A stretch of DNA of 64,000 nucleotides, taken from NCBI GenBank assembly GCA_022710585.1, contig JAKLGV010000016.1:17354-81353 (forward strand), given 5' to 3'. A program made the position numbers and the translations under genes. A model generated the notes under the pieces. It did no database searches and was not told the origin of the DNA. It saw only the letters and a list, made by a program, of their open reading frames with translations. Origin of the DNA: Deltaproteobacteria bacterium. Lineage in GTDB: Bacteria > Desulfobacterota > Syntrophia > Syntrophales > Smithellaceae. Positions 7,441-16,221 of this stretch are shown here, piece by piece (the stretch's first letter is position 1; each line of letters starts with the position of its first letter).

Positions 7441-8721
7441 TTATTTTTTATGCAGCCGTTCCACAAAAGCTTCGATTCTTGTCTTGAGCTGTCCCGCGTC
7501 CTGCTCGGAATAATCGGTTTCCAGCAGGATGGTCGGAATGCCTGATTTTTCCAAGTCTTTTCCCGCCGGTCCGCTTTCCATAATGTAAGGCTGGCAGAAT
7601 TGCAGGCTGTAGTGAATGACGCCGTCCGCCTTGAGCTTTTTGTTCATTTCTTTTATGTATGCAAGTCGCGATGGATTGGGGGTGAATATTGCGCAATCAA
7701 TATTGAAATATCGTTCCGTTATTGTATTCAGCAGGTCGTCAACGGTTTTGCCTTTTGGCTCCGTGATCCATCTGGCGCCGCGTTCGCCCACGCATGATTC
7801 TTCACCCACGATGACCGCGTTGACGGATTCGATGAGCATGGGCAGTTTCCAGTTGGGCACGGCCATGGGGCAGCCGGATACAATCACTCGCGTTGTGCCT
7901 TTCGGGAAGACGCCGATGCCTTTTTTCACGCGCTCTTCCAGTTCATCACAGAGTTTGTTGACAGAATCGGTAAAACGCACCGGATCGTCATAGAAAAAGA
8001 CCTGATTGACCAAGAGTGCATCTAGTCCGGATATCGGCGCCGGGTCGGCGGCGCGCAGTTCGGTCAGTCTCCGGACGGCGGCGCGTTTCGCGTTGACGAT
8101 GTCAATGCCCTTTTTCAGGGATTCCACGGTTACCTTTTTTCCGCTGACTTTTTCCAGTTTGTCGATGAGTTTTCGGTATTCCTCTTTGAGCAGCGTCCTG
8201 CCCGACTCCGATTTCATCTGGGGCATGTCCATCACGTAAAGATCCTTGACTAGCGGCGCGAGCATTTCATAGGATTTTTTCTTGCCGTCGCAGGTGTTTT
8301 CTCCGACGACAACATCACTGGCTTCCAGATAGGGGCAGACCTTCCCCAGTTTAAATCCGAAGGCGGACTTAATGAGAGAGCAGGTGTTTCTCGGCAGGAG
8401 CGTTTCCGCGCCATCAAAATTGAATTCCGCTCCGGCGCACAGACCCACGGATACGCCGTCAACGGCGAGGATCAATTCCTCCGGAACAAAAACGCAATAG
8501 GAGCCGATCACTTTTCTGCCCTGCGCCTTGGCATCCATCAGTTCCTGGATGCGCAGCCCGTGCACTTCAGTCATAACGAAATCAAAATATTTCATGCCCT
8601 CGGGACGATTTTTTTGTGAAAGAAAAATGTTTGTGTAAGCGCCGCCAAGAACGGAAAGAAGCGCATCATGACCTTTCAGGTCAAGTCCCAACTCCGTCCA
8701 CATCTTTGTATAATCCCTCAT
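7441..8721 (-). CDS. 2-hydroxyacyl-CoA dehydratase-like / double-cubane cluster protein (first copy)
   Basis: 426 residues of the HgdB/BcrB/FldB family. Conserved cysteines appear in GSYCVFVPEE, the CPYLEASD and NTCDGKKK blocks, SGCPMAV and EESCVGE, as in dehydratase subunits and in single-gene double-cubane cluster proteins (DCCP). These carry [4Fe-4S] or [8Fe-9S] clusters and accept ATP-activated electrons. No ATPase activator (HgdC-type) and no second subunit is adjacent, which favours the DCCP-like class over a true acyl-CoA dehydratase. GGAGG precedes the ATG by 7 nt. It is transcribed away from the second copy starting at 8978. The substrate cannot be read from sequence. Confidence 0.85.
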   Translation of the reverse strand: MRDYTKMWTELGLDLKGHDALLSVLGGAYTNIFLSQKNRPEGMKYFDFVMTEVHGLRIQELMDAKAQGRKVIGSYCVFVPEELILAVDGVSVGLCAGAEFNFDGAETLLPRNTCSLIKSAFGFKLGKVCPYLEASDVVVGENTCDGKKKSYEMLAPLVKDLYVMDMPQMKSESGRTLLKEEYRKLIDKLEKVSGKKVTVESLKKGIDIVNAKRAAVRRLTELRAADPAPISGLDALLVNQVFFYDDPVRFTDSVNKLCDELEERVKKGIGVFPKGTTRVIVSGCPMAVPNWKLPMLIESVNAVIVGEESCVGERGARWITEPKGKTVDDLLNTITERYFNIDCAIFTPNPSRLAYIKEMNKKLKADGVIHYSLQFCQPYIMESGPAGKDLEKSGIPTILLETDYSEQDAGQLKTRIEAFVERLHKK

Positions 8722-8770
8722 AATAAACCTCCAACCATTATTTTAGTCTTTTATCCGGATCGATGAAATG

Positions 8771-8796
8771 TCTGACAGTTAACCGCACACGTCAGA
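8771..8796. promoter_or_regulatory. Inverted repeat in the divergent dehydratase promoter region
   Basis: TCTGAC (8771-8776) and GTCAGA (8791-8796) form a perfect 6-bp inverted repeat with a 14-nt spacer, located 50 nt upstream of the minus-strand gene start. It could be a regulator site, for example for the neighbouring LysR protein; no consensus was tested. Confidence 0.25.
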
Positions 8797-8977
8797 AAAG
8801 TGAAGAAGTCCGGATGTTCGTTGTGCGGGTTGCACAAGCTTCGCCTTCGTATCATTGTGATTTGGATTGCGCCAATGAATAAAAGGAATTTGAGCGCCTG
8901 CATTATAACTATTATCTATTGGATATATGCCGGTGAATCATATAGCTAACCTGCATAAAACAAAGGGAGGCATCGGA

Positions 8978-10144
8978 ATGGAAGATGGTTTTGAGCCGCT
9001 GATTGACGACGGTTTTGCGGGTGATGCGGCCAAACGGTGTTTAAGTTATATTCAATCTCAAAGAGAAAAAGGAAAGCATATTGTAGGAATTTATTGCGGG
9101 TACGCGCCGATGGAAGTCATCCGTGCTGCCGGTCTTGTCCCGGCGGTGCTGTGCGCGTTTGCCGATAAGACCATCGCCGCGGGCGAAACGACGCTGCCGG
9201 CCAATCTCTGTCCGCTCATCAAATCGAGCTACGGCTTTATCAAGACAGACACCTGTCCGTTTTATGCAATTTCTGAAGCCGTGATTGCCGAGACGACCTG
9301 CGACGGCAAGAAGAAAATGTTTGAATTCATCGCCGATATCAAGCCGACGCATGTTATGGATCTGCCGCAACTGCCGGATCAGAAGGAAGCACTGGATAAC
9401 TGGACTAAAATGATTAAAAAACTCGGCGGTTTTCTGGAAAACACGTTTGATTGCAAGATAACGAACGCCGGTGTCGCACAGGAAATTAAAAACACAAATC
9501 TGAAAAACAAATTGCTCAATGTGATTTTTGATTTTGCCGCTCTTCCGTCGGTGCCTTTGACCTGGCAGGAAATATATGATCTGACATATTTCGGGCAGGT
9601 GGCCACTACGGAAGATATGCTCCCGATTTTGGAAACTGCTCTGGCGACACTCCGAAAGCGTGTGGCCGACGGCGTATCTCACGGAAAAAAAGATTCACCT
9701 CGTGTCCTTGTTACCGGTTGTCCGATCGGCGGCGATGCCACCAAGGTCCTTAAAGTTATTGAAGAAGCAGGGGGCGTCATTGTTTGTCTGGATTCCTGCT
9801 CGGGAATGAAAGCTTATGCCGGTCATTTTGAGGAAAACGCAAGCGATCCTTATCAATCCGTTTCCCGCAGGTATCTGGACGTGCCCTGCTCCTGCATGAC
9901 GCCGAACGCGAAGCGTTTGACGGAACTCGACAGAATGATGAATAAGTTCCGTCCGGATGTTGTCATTGATGTGGTGCTGCACGCCTGTCATTCTTATAAT
10001 ATCGAATCATCCAAGGTGAAGACGCACGTGGAAACCAAACATAAAAAGCCGTTTTTGAAAATCGAAACAGATTATTCGCAGGGCGATGTGGAACAAATTC
10101 GCACGCGCGTGGAAGCGGTTCTGGAAACAGTGTCGAAGAAGTGA
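8978..10144 (+). CDS. 2-hydroxyacyl-CoA dehydratase-like / double-cubane cluster protein (second copy)
   Basis: 388 residues, homologous to the divergently transcribed gene at 7441-8721 and sharing its landmarks: GIYCGYAP, NLCPLIKSSYGF, CPFYAISEAV, TTCDGKKKMFE, TGCPIGG and a C-terminal ETDYSQGD. The cysteine pattern is kept. The start at 8978 is chosen because GGGAGG lies 7 nt upstream; an in-frame ATG at 8927 has none. The cysteine desulfurase start is 74 nt downstream, so it probably heads the desulfurase-yedF-DUF3343 operon. Such dehydratase-like proteins are often annotated in selenium/sulfur gene neighbourhoods of anaerobes, but their reaction is unknown. Confidence 0.85.
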   Translation: MEDGFEPLIDDGFAGDAAKRCLSYIQSQREKGKHIVGIYCGYAPMEVIRAAGLVPAVLCAFADKTIAAGETTLPANLCPLIKSSYGFIKTDTCPFYAISEAVIAETTCDGKKKMFEFIADIKPTHVMDLPQLPDQKEALDNWTKMIKKLGGFLENTFDCKITNAGVAQEIKNTNLKNKLLNVIFDFAALPSVPLTWQEIYDLTYFGQVATTEDMLPILETALATLRKRVADGVSHGKKDSPRVLVTGCPIGGDATKVLKVIEEAGGVIVCLDSCSGMKAYAGHFEENASDPYQSVSRRYLDVPCSCMTPNAKRLTELDRMMNKFRPDVVIDVVLHACHSYNIESSKVKTHVETKHKKPFLKIETDYSQGDVEQIRTRVEAVLETVSKK

Positions 10145-10218
10145 ATTGTGAAAAGTGTATAGTCAATAGTCTGAAGAAAGGGGAAGACATTTCTCGCTCA
10201 ATGTTATAAGGTTACTAC

Positions 10219-11376
10219 GTGAGTATTATTTATTTTGACAACGCCGCGACGTCCTGGCCGAAACCACCGGAAGTCCATGCGGCTATGCAAAAATACCTGA
10301 AGAAAATCGGCGCCAATCCCGGCCGCTCCGGTCATCGCCTGTCAGTGGAAGCAGCGCGCATTATTTTCGACACGCGTGAAAAGCTGGTACAGCTATTCAA
10401 TGTAGATGATCCTCTGCAGATCGTCATGACAAAAAACGCGACCGAAGCACTCAATATTGCGATACTTGGTCTTTTAAAGCCTGGCGATCATGTCATCACG
10501 TCGAGCATGGAACACAATTCAGCGATGCGGCCGCTGCGGGCAATGGAGCACAGAGGCGTCAATCTGACGGTCATCACCTGCGATCAGGACGGGTTGATTG
10601 ATCCGGTAAAAGTATCCGCTGCCATCCAGGAAAATACGAAAGCAATATTTGTGACTCACGCTTCCAACGTTACCGGAACGGTGATGCCTGTTGCCGATAT
10701 CGGACGGATTGCCCGGAAGCACGCATTGGTATTTTGTGTGGATGCCGCGCAAACCGCGGGCTGTTGCCCGATTGACGTGAAAGAAATGAACATCGATTTG
10801 CTGGCGTTTACCGGTCACAAATCATTATTCGGTCCTTCGGGAACAGGGGGGCTTTATATCCGCGAAGGCCTGGAAAAAAGAATCGAACCCCTTTGTGTCG
10901 GCGGGACGGGAAGCCGTTCGGAATCGGAAGAACAGCCGGACTTCATGCCCGACCGCTATGAAGCAGGTACACCCAACACCGTAGGCATTGCCGGTTTGCA
11001 GGCGGGAGTGGATTTTGTTTTGAGCGAGGGAGTTGATCAAATTAATAGCCGAGAAGAGGAGTTGGTAAAAACCTTCATGGAAGGCATCAAAGGTCTAGCC
11101 GGCGTTACGCTCTACGGACAAACCGATACGCATAAACGAACCCCCGTCGTTTCCTTCAATATCGCCGGGATGGATCCGGCCGCGGTCGCTCTGGAATTGG
11201 ATGAACGCTTTAAAATCATGGCGCGTTCCGGTATCCATTGCGCGCCATCCGCCCACAAAACCATCGGCACGTATCCTCAAGGAACGGTGCGCTTCAGCTT
11301 CAGTTATTTCAATACGCAGGAGCAAATAGCAAAAGCCATTGACGCAATAAGAAAAATAAGCAGGAGGAAAAAATAA
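10219..11376 (+). CDS. Cysteine desulfurase family protein (selenium-cluster type, EF2568-like)
   Basis: 385 residues with a GTG start at 10219. It is a PLP-dependent class-V aminotransferase fold: the Schiff-base lysine is K201 in FTGHKSLFGPSG, and the candidate sulfur-carrying cysteine is C341 in SGIHCAPSAHK, the short-loop (class II) arrangement. The N-terminal IYFDNAATSWPKPPEV and overall length match the family found next to yedF and orphan selD in anaerobes. It would release sulfur or selenium from cysteine or selenocysteine. Its stop is one nucleotide before the yedF ATG, and the yedF ribosome site AGGAGG lies inside its 3' end, implying translational coupling. Confidence 0.9.
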   Translation: MSIIYFDNAATSWPKPPEVHAAMQKYLKKIGANPGRSGHRLSVEAARIIFDTREKLVQLFNVDDPLQIVMTKNATEALNIAILGLLKPGDHVITSSMEHNSAMRPLRAMEHRGVNLTVITCDQDGLIDPVKVSAAIQENTKAIFVTHASNVTGTVMPVADIGRIARKHALVFCVDAAQTAGCCPIDVKEMNIDLLAFTGHKSLFGPSGTGGLYIREGLEKRIEPLCVGGTGSRSESEEQPDFMPDRYEAGTPNTVGIAGLQAGVDFVLSEGVDQINSREEELVKTFMEGIKGLAGVTLYGQTDTHKRTPVVSFNIAGMDPAAVALELDERFKIMARSGIHCAPSAHKTIGTYPQGTVRFSFSYFNTQEQIAKAIDAIRKISRRKK

Positions 11377-11377
11377 T

Positions 11378-11989
11378 ATGGCAGACATTAAAATCATTGA
11401 TGCCCGCGGGCTTTCCTGTCCTCAACCGGTCGTTCTGACGAAACAGGCACTGGAGGCCAACGCCATGGTGACGACCATCGTCGATAACGAAACCGCTCTG
11501 GAAAATGTTAAACGTCTGGCCGGCAAGTTCGGCTGCGATGTCGACGTCGAACCCAAAGGCAAAAGTGTTTATGAAATTCACATCGTCCGCGGGGCCGATT
11601 TCAAGAAAGATCAGGATTTTACTGTTTCCTGTCAAACAGGCGAGTCTCCATCCGGTCCTTTTGTCATTACCGTGACGGAAGACAAAATGGGACGGGGCAA
11701 TGATGAACTGGGTACGGTATTAATCAAGGCCTTCATCCATACCGTCGCCGGGCAGGCTAAAAAGCCGGATGTCATGATCTTCTACAACACCGGTGTCAAA
11801 CTGACCGTGCAGGGCTCGGATGTTCTGGATGATTTGAAACAGATGGAAAGCGAAGGCGTGCAGATTCTGGTCTGCGGCACCTGCCTCAATTATTTTGAAA
11901 TAAAAGAGAAGCTGGCTGTGGGCATCGTCTCCAATATGTATGACATTGTCGAAACCATGAGCAGCGCGGGACGATTGTTGACGCCATGA
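11378..11989 (+). CDS. yedF: Selenium metabolism protein YedF (TusA-DsrE fusion)
   Basis: 203 residues. Residues 1-75 form a TusA domain with the CPxP motif C14-P-Q-P17 (ARGLSCPQPVV). The C-terminal half is a DsrE/F-like domain with VMIFYNTGVKLT and LVCGTCLNYF. This two-domain layout and length match the selenium-associated YedF family rather than plain TusA. It probably receives activated sulfur or selenium from the desulfurase encoded just upstream and passes it on. The gene overlaps the following DUF3343 gene by 4 nt (ATGA), indicating one transcript with coupled translation. Confidence 0.92.
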   Translation: MADIKIIDARGLSCPQPVVLTKQALEANAMVTTIVDNETALENVKRLAGKFGCDVDVEPKGKSVYEIHIVRGADFKKDQDFTVSCQTGESPSGPFVITVTEDKMGRGNDELGTVLIKAFIHTVAGQAKKPDVMIFYNTGVKLTVQGSDVLDDLKQMESEGVQILVCGTCLNYFEIKEKLAVGIVSNMYDIVETMSSAGRLLTP

Positions 11990-12219
11990 AAGATAAGAAG
12001 TCATACGACGTTATTCTGTTCAAGGCGGTGAGCTATGCCCTGAAGGCGGAAAAAATTCTTAAGAAGGAAAACCTACCGCACAAGCTGATTCCAGTGCCCA
12101 AGCATATCAGCTCGGACTGCGGCATCTGCCTGATGGTTCACCTTGATATGAAAGATCAAGTCCTGACCGCTCTCCAAGACAAAGTTGATATTGAAAATGT
12201 CAGACCGCTTACCGAATGA
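11986..12219 (+). CDS. DUF3343 putative selenium/sulfur carrier
   Basis: A 77-residue protein with cysteines C45 and C48 in SSDCGICLM, preceded by KLIPVPKHISS, the pattern of DUF3343 (putative Se/S carrier-like) proteins. It is the last gene of the desulfurase-yedF operon and overlaps yedF by 4 nt. Family members co-occur with YedF and with selenium-using enzymes. The cysteine pair is the plausible carrier site. A strong hairpin follows 55 nt after the stop. Confidence 0.88.
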   Translation: MKDKKSYDVILFKAVSYALKAEKILKKENLPHKLIPVPKHISSDCGICLMVHLDMKDQVLTALQDKVDIENVRPLTE

Positions 12220-12274
12220 TGGCTCCAGCTTATCAAATAACAGCTGGGTATTTCCAGGCTCATTCTGCAAAAGG

Positions 12275-12307
12275 AAAGAGGGATTGTTCACTGAACAATC
12301 CCTCTTT
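12275..12307. terminator. Bidirectional terminator between convergent operons
   Basis: AAAGAGGGATTGTTCA (12275-12290) pairs perfectly with TGAACAATCCCTCTTT (12292-12307). The A-rich left and T-rich right flanks suit termination of both the Se/S operon (+) and the acyl-CoA synthetase (-). Confidence 0.85.
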
Positions 12308-12331
12308 TCGGTATGATCTGAAAAAGGCTTT

Positions 12332-14341
12332 TTAGCCCTGGTACATGCTTTCGATTTCGCTCTTATATTTTTCCAGAACAATTCTGCGTTTGAGCTTCAA
12401 CGTCGGCGTCAACTCGCCGGACTCAATGCTGAAAGGATTTTCCATAAGCCGGTAGTACTTGATCTGTTCGTAGCGCGGCAGTGTTTCGTTGACTTCATCA
12501 ATCTGTTTCTGGAGAAGGGCCTTTATTTTTTCATGGGCAATGAGCTCCGCGTTGGAGATTTCCGGAATGCCATTGTGTTTGCAATAGCGTCGCAGCTCCT
12601 GATAATCAGGAACGACCAGCGCGCAGATGTATTTTCTCGCGTCGCCGATGAGACACGCCTGATCGATATAAGGCTTGCCGATAATGGCCAGTTCAATGGG
12701 ATGAGGCGCGATATTCTTGCCGCCGGATGTGACAAACAGCTCTTTCTTGCGATCGGTAATGCGCAAAAATCCGTCACTGTCAAACTCGCCGATGTCGCCT
12801 GTCTTGAACCATCCGTCTTCCGTGAACGCTTCCTTGGTCGCGTCCGGAAGATTCCAGTATCCCTTAAATACCTGAGGGCCCTTAACGAGAATCTCGCCGT
12901 CTTCAGCGATTTTTTCTTCGGTCCAGAGAACCGGCCTGCCGACGGTGCCGGGCTTAATCTGCAATTTATGGGCAATCGTGTTGTAGGCCAGAGAAAGGCT
13001 GAGCGCTCGCACGGGGTTGGTATAGGGTGACAGCCCCTGAGACTGCTTCGTGACCATCAGATCCACCGTCATATCCAGCATCTTTTTTTGAAACCCATTG
13101 GCTTGGCTGACGTCAAAGCTTTTGTTAAATTCAGGTTCGTTGAAGTTGATGACTGGGGATGTTTCAGTAAGACCGTAGCCTTCACTCAGTTGAATACCCA
13201 TGGAACGGATAAATACGCAGACTTCTTTGGCCAGTTTGCCGCCGCCGGAAACGCCGAGAACCACGTGGTCCAGACCGGCCGTCTTTTTGATTTTATTGAA
13301 GACGAGAATATTAGCCGCCGCGAACTGAAGCAGGCCGATTTGATTCATCCGGGTTGCCGAGGCCATGGCGTCGGAATATTGTTCCCCCAGTTTCATGGCC
13401 CAGTTGAAAATGGACTGGGTTGTCTGGTTCTGCCGGGATATAATGGATTTTGTCGTATCATAAATTTTTTCCCACAGGCGCGGAATGCTACAGACGACGT
13501 TGGGTCTGATTTCCTGGAGGTTTTTCGGAATTTTGTCGAAGCTTTCCGCGAAAACCAGAATGCCCCCCTGTTGAAGGGCGCCCACATGGTAGTCGCTTGT
13601 GCGGCCGAAAACGTGGCACATGGGCAGATGCACCAGGAAAGTGAGATGAAGACCGAGCTCCTTCTGACAGCGGGCCAGGGTGGAATTGGAGCTCTGAAGC
13701 ATGTTGGAGACCCAGTTTTTCTGGGTCAGAACGGCTCCCTTCGGCTTGCCGGTTGTTCCGGAGGTGTAGATGATAGAAGTTACATCATCGGGTGTCACGC
13801 TGTTGATATTTTTTTCCAGCACTTCATCGCTTACTTTACCCTGCCCCAGGGCAATGACTTCATCAAAAGTATAAACACCTTCCGGTTTGGCGCCTTCCCA
13901 AGATCCCATCGTAATAATCTTATCAATGGGCACTCCCTTTGCTTTGGCCTTTATGGCCATCTCTCCCCGGGCTTGATTGGAGGCGATGATGATCTTCGAT
14001 CCGCTGTCCGACGTCATGTATCCCAGTTCTTCGACCGTCAACGTGGGGTAAAGAGGGACCCCGACAGCGCAGCAGGCCTGAACGGCCTGATCAGCGATAA
14101 CCCAGCGCGGTCTGCTTTCCGAAAAGATGACCACCCGATCACCCTTCTTCACCCCCAGAACCATCAGGCCTCTGGCAAAGCCCATGGCTTCATCACGAGC
14201 CTCTTTCCAGGTTCGCGAATGCCATTCACTGCTGGGATTGCCGTTCTTGTCGATCTTGGCGCGCAGCAGTTCCACCTGGTCACCATAACGAAGTGCCTGA
14301 TTGTGAAATAGACCGCATAAAGTATCTGTTCTATAATTCAT
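12332..14341 (-). CDS. Long-chain acyl-CoA synthetase (AMP-forming)
   Basis: 669 residues of the ANL superfamily, long-chain (FadD15/Acsbg-like) branch. The P-loop-like A3 motif is YTSGTTGKPKG, A5 is YGLTETSP, A8 is DRKKELFVTSGGKNIAP, and the C-terminal lysine region is LTPTLKLKRR. It activates fatty acids to acyl-CoA through an acyl-adenylate in the cytoplasm, providing fuel for beta-oxidation or acyl groups for lipids. No obvious co-transcribed gene; the YhaM gene lies 156 nt beyond its start on the same strand. A 407-residue open frame opposite it is a shadow. Confidence 0.93.
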   Translation of the reverse strand: MNYRTDTLCGLFHNQALRYGDQVELLRAKIDKNGNPSSEWHSRTWKEARDEAMGFARGLMVLGVKKGDRVVIFSESRPRWVIADQAVQACCAVGVPLYPTLTVEELGYMTSDSGSKIIIASNQARGEMAIKAKAKGVPIDKIITMGSWEGAKPEGVYTFDEVIALGQGKVSDEVLEKNINSVTPDDVTSIIYTSGTTGKPKGAVLTQKNWVSNMLQSSNSTLARCQKELGLHLTFLVHLPMCHVFGRTSDYHVGALQQGGILVFAESFDKIPKNLQEIRPNVVCSIPRLWEKIYDTTKSIISRQNQTTQSIFNWAMKLGEQYSDAMASATRMNQIGLLQFAAANILVFNKIKKTAGLDHVVLGVSGGGKLAKEVCVFIRSMGIQLSEGYGLTETSPVINFNEPEFNKSFDVSQANGFQKKMLDMTVDLMVTKQSQGLSPYTNPVRALSLSLAYNTIAHKLQIKPGTVGRPVLWTEEKIAEDGEILVKGPQVFKGYWNLPDATKEAFTEDGWFKTGDIGEFDSDGFLRITDRKKELFVTSGGKNIAPHPIELAIIGKPYIDQACLIGDARKYICALVVPDYQELRRYCKHNGIPEISNAELIAHEKIKALLQKQIDEVNETLPRYEQIKYYRLMENPFSIESGELTPTLKLKRRIVLEKYKSEIESMYQG

Positions 14342-14497
14342 AACGCTACATTACCCCCCTTTAGATAATTAAATTAACCATCATGATATAGATGAATAGT
14401 TTTTCTCTTTTTCAACTTTATTCTGTCAGCGGTGCGCTTTTCATACGCTCCTCGCCCTTCAGAAATCAAGCTCAAAATTCGATCATGCGGCTGATGT

Positions 14498-15451
14498 CTA
14501 TTTGCCTTTAAAAAGAAAACGTTCCAGAAAGCGATTATAAGTTGTCCAGCCGGAATCGCCGCCGCCGGCGTCCGTAATAAATGTCTGAAAAGCGTTAAAC
14601 TTGGCATCCAGATCATCTATGTAATGAACAACTAAAGCCTCTAAAGTTTTCGGGCGTTTGGGAGAACCGAATTCGAATTCGCCATGATGACTCAAAATAA
14701 TATGGCGCAATTCCATTGCTGTTGGGGGGGGGAAGTCAGCAATATCGGCTATCTTTTTATCAGTCATCTGGACTCCTAGCACAATATGACCAATAAGTCT
14801 ACCTTCATCACTGTAATCAATAATACTGTCGTAGGAGAACTCATATATCTTGCCTATGTCGTGAAGAATGCCTCCGGCGATGAGAATATCTTTTTTGAGC
14901 GCCGGATAATGAGCGGCGGCTTTCTCCAGCAGGCGTACGACCGAAAGCGTGTGCTCCAGAAGTCCGCCCAGATACATATGATGAAAACCTTTGGCGGCGG
15001 GGGCTCTCTTGAAAAGCTCTGCCGTCGGGGCATCATGAAAGAAAGATTGCAGAAGCTCCTTGAGCGGCCGGTCTTCAATATTTTCTATAAAAACGAGCAG
15101 TTCGTTAAACATAGCGTCGATGTCGGCTTTGGCCGCCGGTAAATAGTCGGTCGGGTCGATATCTTCCGGGGCGCTTTTCTGAACTTTGACAATGGATATT
15201 TGAATGGCATTTTTATAGTTGGCGGCTTTCCCTTCAATGTAAATGATATCGCCTTTTTTAAACTGCTGATCCAGTTCCATCGCGTTGTCCCAGACTTTTC
15301 CGTCAAGCTCGCCGGTTTTATCCTTCAGGCGCACATTCAGATAAGGCGCTCCTTTGATGGAAAAGGCCATATTTTTTTCAGCGGCCAAAAAGGTGGACGC
15401 CACCTTGTCTCCCTGTTTAATGTCCTTGAGATAAATTTCTTTTGTCTTCAA
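14498..15451 (-). CDS. yhaM: 3'-5' exoribonuclease YhaM family (OB-fold plus HD domain)
   Basis: 317 residues. The N-terminal OB-fold includes YLNVRLKDKTGELDGKVWDNA, and an HD-type phosphohydrolase domain follows with GGLLEHTLSVV, AGGILHDIGKI and LSHHGE metal-ligand blocks. YhaM of Bacillus is a 3'-5' exoribonuclease of about 314 residues, a good length match. The start is a TTG at 15451 that overlaps the fdhD stop as TTGA; the longer open frame runs inside fdhD and has no family similarity. The overlap makes it the third gene of a selB-fdhD-yhaM operon. Whether it has a link to selenoprotein mRNA is unknown. Confidence 0.85.
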   Translation of the reverse strand: MKTKEIYLKDIKQGDKVASTFLAAEKNMAFSIKGAPYLNVRLKDKTGELDGKVWDNAMELDQQFKKGDIIYIEGKAANYKNAIQISIVKVQKSAPEDIDPTDYLPAAKADIDAMFNELLVFIENIEDRPLKELLQSFFHDAPTAELFKRAPAAKGFHHMYLGGLLEHTLSVVRLLEKAAAHYPALKKDILIAGGILHDIGKIYEFSYDSIIDYSDEGRLIGHIVLGVQMTDKKIADIADFPPPTAMELRHIILSHHGEFEFGSPKRPKTLEALVVHYIDDLDAKFNAFQTFITDAGGGDSGWTTYNRFLERFLFKGK

Positions 15452-16221
15452 ATGATGACCTGCCTTTCGTGAGAATAAATGTTCATGCTGCCGTGGCGCA
15501 CATACCCGATCAGCAGGATATTTGCCCGGCGTGACAAGGCGACTGCATTGGCCGTCGGCGCGGAATGAGAAATAATTACCGGAATGCCCATATTCCATAT
15601 TTTATAAACAATTTCAGAAGAAATTCTTCCCGTGGTCAGGATCATGGCCTTGCGCAGATTGATTTTTTCCAGGAGGGCATAGCCTCCCAGCATATCGATG
15701 GTGTTATGACGGCCGATATCTTCGCGCAGAGCGGCTATTTTTTTTCCAACAGCCAGAGCTGAACAGTGCGTGCCGCCTGTCTGGTTATGCACGACGGACC
15801 CGTTTAAAAGCTCGTCCATCAGCTTCAGTGCCAGACCTGTTTTGACCGTAAAGTCAGCGTCGCTTTTCAACGGCTGAAGCAGATGAAGATGAGACTTGCC
15901 GCGCGCGCCGCTGGAGGCAATGTTTTTGACGGATAAGTCGGGAAGATATTTTTTGTCTTTCAAGGTAACATTTGCGATATTTTCTCTAATTCCGATATCT
16001 TCGATATCGGTGCTGCGGGCGATGATTTTTTCCGATCTTAAAAAGCCGGCGGCAAGCTCTTTCAGATGGATGCCGGCGCAGGCGATATTGGCCAGCGGTT
16101 TTCCGTTCACATGGATGGAAAGCGTGACTTCCTGAATCACGCTGGCCAGCGCAGTGGTTACGGCATCGCGTGAGCCGGAAGATATTTTGACGGTCTTGAT
16201 GATTTTTTCCACATCATTCAT
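15448..16221 (-). CDS. fdhD: FdhD-like formate dehydrogenase accessory sulfurtransferase, CxxC absent
   Basis: 257 residues of the FdhD family: HLKELAAGFLRSEKII, NQTGGTHCSALAVG, EDIGRHNTIDMLGGYAL and TTGRISSEIVYK. FdhD moves sulfur from IscS to the molybdenum or tungsten cofactor of formate dehydrogenases. In E. coli the acceptor cysteines lie in a CGVC loop; here the matching loop (about residues 102-109) reads ASSGARGK and has no cysteine. A Cys (C153) occurs instead right after the conserved TGGTH. The gene overlaps selB by 4 nt (ATGA) and yhaM by 4 nt (TTGA), so it is translated from the same message. Possibly a divergent carrier or a non-sulfurtransferase paralogue. Confidence 0.88.
   Translation of the reverse strand: MNDVEKIIKTVKISSGSRDAVTTALASVIQEVTLSIHVNGKPLANIACAGIHLKELAAGFLRSEKIIARSTDIEDIGIRENIANVTLKDKKYLPDLSVKNIASSGARGKSHLHLLQPLKSDADFTVKTGLALKLMDELLNGSVVHNQTGGTHCSALAVGKKIAALREDIGRHNTIDMLGGYALLEKINLRKAMILTTGRISSEIVYKIWNMGIPVIISHSAPTANAVALSRRANILLIGYVRHGSMNIYSHERQVII

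Noticed and set aside
7185..7466. 93-residue minus-strand frame between LysR and the dehydratase-like gene
   Set aside because: It overlaps the ends of both genes, spans the terminator hairpin and has no ribosome site.
13088..14311. 407-residue open frame on the plus strand
   Set aside because: Antisense shadow of the acyl-CoA synthetase; no ribosome site or recognisable domain.
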